Assembly (NCBI GenBank): GCA_021780285.1
Contig: JAJXZA010000206.1
Coordinates: 1-7,311, forward strand
DNA from: Planctomycetota bacterium
GTDB taxonomy: Bacteria; Planctomycetota; Phycisphaerae; WQYP01
Reading direction: 5' to 3'
DNA: 7,311 nucleotides
Part shown: in pieces, positions 6,499 to 7,311 of the stretch
Numbering within the stretch: the stretch's first letter is position 1
How the letters are laid out: each line of letters begins with the position of its first letter
Program-made: the position numbers and the translations under genes
Notes under the pieces: generated by a model
What the model was told of the DNA's origin: nothing
Database searches by the model: none
Seen by the model: the letters and a program-made list of their open reading frames with translations, nothing else

Positions 6499-6926
6499 GC
6501 CGCTTCTCCCGGTGGAATCGCCAGCCACCGCGGGTACCGTGGCATGCGGCCGAGCGCCGCGCGTATCGTATTAAGCAAGCCAAAACCAATGGAGCTGAAC
6601 CACAACACAAATAAGCCAAAAGTGCACACAAACTCGATCAACCCTCGCCCCGGAGATTGATCCACGGAATGCACCCATCCCTTTATCACCGGCATATTGA
6701 ACGCCAAGAACATCCCCGGCAAATTGCCATTGTAGGCTGGAGCCATAAACAGCAGCCCGAGCAGCACCGCCAGTTGAAAGCGGCACGCGGCCCGGCCATG
6801 CTTAACGAGCACATCATTGCGATCCCAAGTGCCGTACCAGAGCGCCAAACCGGGCAGAAAGCTCAGCCACGGCCCGGCAAGGTGTACCGCCGCCGCGAGC
6901 ATGCGATTGCCGGTGTTTGTTTGCAT
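6495..6926 (-). CDS. DUF4870-like small membrane protein
   Basis: 143 residues with about three hydrophobic helices. The N-terminal VHLAGPWLSFLPGLALWY segment (about 14-32) followed by a charged WDRNDVLVKHGRAACRFQ turn (about 34-51) matches the DUF4870 pattern of a helix, a short polar segment with K/D and H, then an alanine-aromatic-glutamine helix. The RYPRWLAIP near the end resembles the closing YRYP motif of that family. DUF4870 is fused to Tic20-like folds in some classifications; molecular function is unknown. Start: ATG 6926 has GGAGG (6933-6937) 6 nt upstream; an in-frame TTG at 6944 is less likely. The stop overlaps the next ATG (ATGA), so it is the first gene of a coupled two-gene unit and may help insert or stabilise the large membrane protein (inference). 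Confidence 0.8.
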   Translation of the reverse strand: MQTNTGNRMLAAAVHLAGPWLSFLPGLALWYGTWDRNDVLVKHGRAACRFQLAVLLGLLFMAPAYNGNLPGMFLAFNMPVIKGWVHSVDQSPGRGLIEFVCTFGLFVLWFSSIGFGLLNTIRAALGRMPRYPRWLAIPPGEAA

Positions 6927-7206
6927 GAACAGCCTCCAGTCCAACGATAACGATTGTGGCCTCGACTCTGCCGCGCCCGTGATTGACGATCAGATTAAGG
7001 GCAAAGCTTCACGTGATCAAACATTTTTTAACTGTATGGAACATTCAGGCAGGCCATGACTCCTAAACACTGCAGCCTGCAAACACCCAATGAAAGAAAC
7101 GGGCTATCAGGGCGTTATCATATACAGCTATGGTTCAGGTGGGATGGTGCAACCATTGCCTGCTGCAAATATAGTTAAATGTAACGGATTCTATCGGTAG
7201 AGTTTA
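6927..7206. other. non-coding gap upstream of the minus-strand genes
   Basis: About 280 bp without a convincing gene. It should hold the promoter of the DUF4870/GT-C-like unit. The best minus-strand candidate is TTGATC, 17 bp, TAATCT (within 6979-7022), a poor match. The -35 lies next to TGATCACGTGA, which contains a CACGTG palindrome. On the plus strand TATAGT (7170-7175) could be a -10 for rightward transcription, without a good -35. A 40-codon plus-strand frame at 7056-7178 has no coding character. Confidence 0.4.
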
Positions 7207-7311
7207 ATGAAACCGCTCGATGACACCGCATCTACTTCTCATGGCGTGCAGCCCTCGGCTGCAGCGGTGCGGAGGGCTACGCCTGTCGGCGGGACGCGAG
7301 CCGGTGCTACC
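7207..7311 (+). CDS. possible start of a plus-strand gene (partial, doubtful)
   Basis: ATG at 7207 opens a frame that stays open for 35 codons to the window edge, starting MKPLDDTASTSHGVQPS and then Ala/Arg/Gly/Thr-rich. It would be divergent from the rest. The upstream ribosome site is weak (GGTAGAG 4 nt before the ATG). From about residue 14 the DNA is strongly palindromic and repeat-like, so an open frame could be fortuitous. No family is recognised. Confidence 0.25.
   Translation, partial: MKPLDDTASTSHGVQPSAAAVRRATPVGGTRAGAT
7247..7311. repeat. GC-rich palindromic, repeat-like sequence running off the edge
   Basis: TGCAGCC (7247-7253) and GGCTGCA (7257-7263) form a perfect 7-bp stem with a 3-nt loop. 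AGCCCTC (7250-7256) also pairs perfectly with GAGGGCT (7272-7278), so two mutually exclusive hairpins exist. TCGGC (7286-7290) and GCCGG (7300-7304) form a third stem (one G-U pair). GCTAC recurs at 7276-7280 and 7306-7310. This resembles interspersed palindromic repeats of GC-rich bacteria, planctomycetes included; copy number is not visible here. Confidence 0.45.

Noticed and set aside
7056..7178. 40-codon plus-strand frame in the right non-coding gap
   Set aside because: Cys/His/Trp-rich composition, no clear ribosome site and no recognisable motif; it looks like chance.

Overview
The window is a moderately GC-rich bacterial segment. Six confident protein genes are packed head to tail on the minus strand, with one decayed gene among them and a truncated open frame at each edge. 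The host cannot be fixed from sequence alone. Gram-negative, Planctomycetota-like DNA is my best guess, based on the GT-C-like membrane protein, the orphan secreted helical proteins and a GC-rich palindromic repeat at the right edge. No rRNA, tRNA, insertion sequence, CRISPR array or phage gene is visible.

Reading in the direction of transcription, from the right: about 280 bp of non-coding DNA (6927-7206) precedes a two-gene unit. This is a small DUF4870-like membrane protein (6495-6926) overlapping, by ATGA, a large polytopic GT-C-like membrane protein (4774-6498). After a 156-bp gap comes a pair of tandem paralogues (3442-4617 and 2531-3442) whose stop and start overlap as TAATG. They are a membrane-anchored and a secreted alpha-helical protein of a family I do not recognise. 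They share a spacing-conserved core and are probably co-translated.

The approximately 490 bp after the second paralogue is not an ordinary spacer. It holds a possible weak terminator and then a broken, 5'-truncated remnant of an SRAP-domain gene (YedK/HMCES family, abasic-site DNA-protein crosslink repair), recognisable by its IHDRM motif and interrupted by in-frame stops. A -10-like element follows, and then a second unit: a membrane fatty-acid desaturase (1134-2003, TTG start) and an M50 site-2-protease-type membrane metalloprotease (150-1112) carrying two C-terminal zinc ribbons. The desaturase and protease are 21 bp apart and probably co-transcribed.

At the left edge (1-149) a further minus-strand gene appears to start at 48. 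It is preceded by a good sigma70-type promoter whose -10 lies within an inverted repeat. At the right edge a possible plus-strand start at 7207 runs into strongly palindromic, repeat-like DNA that may be an interspersed repeat rather than a gene.

The shared theme is the cell envelope: membrane lipid desaturation, intramembrane proteolysis, GT-C-like membrane chemistry and exported helical proteins. The most novel element is the coupled paralogue pair; the most informative hidden feature is the SRAP remnant.
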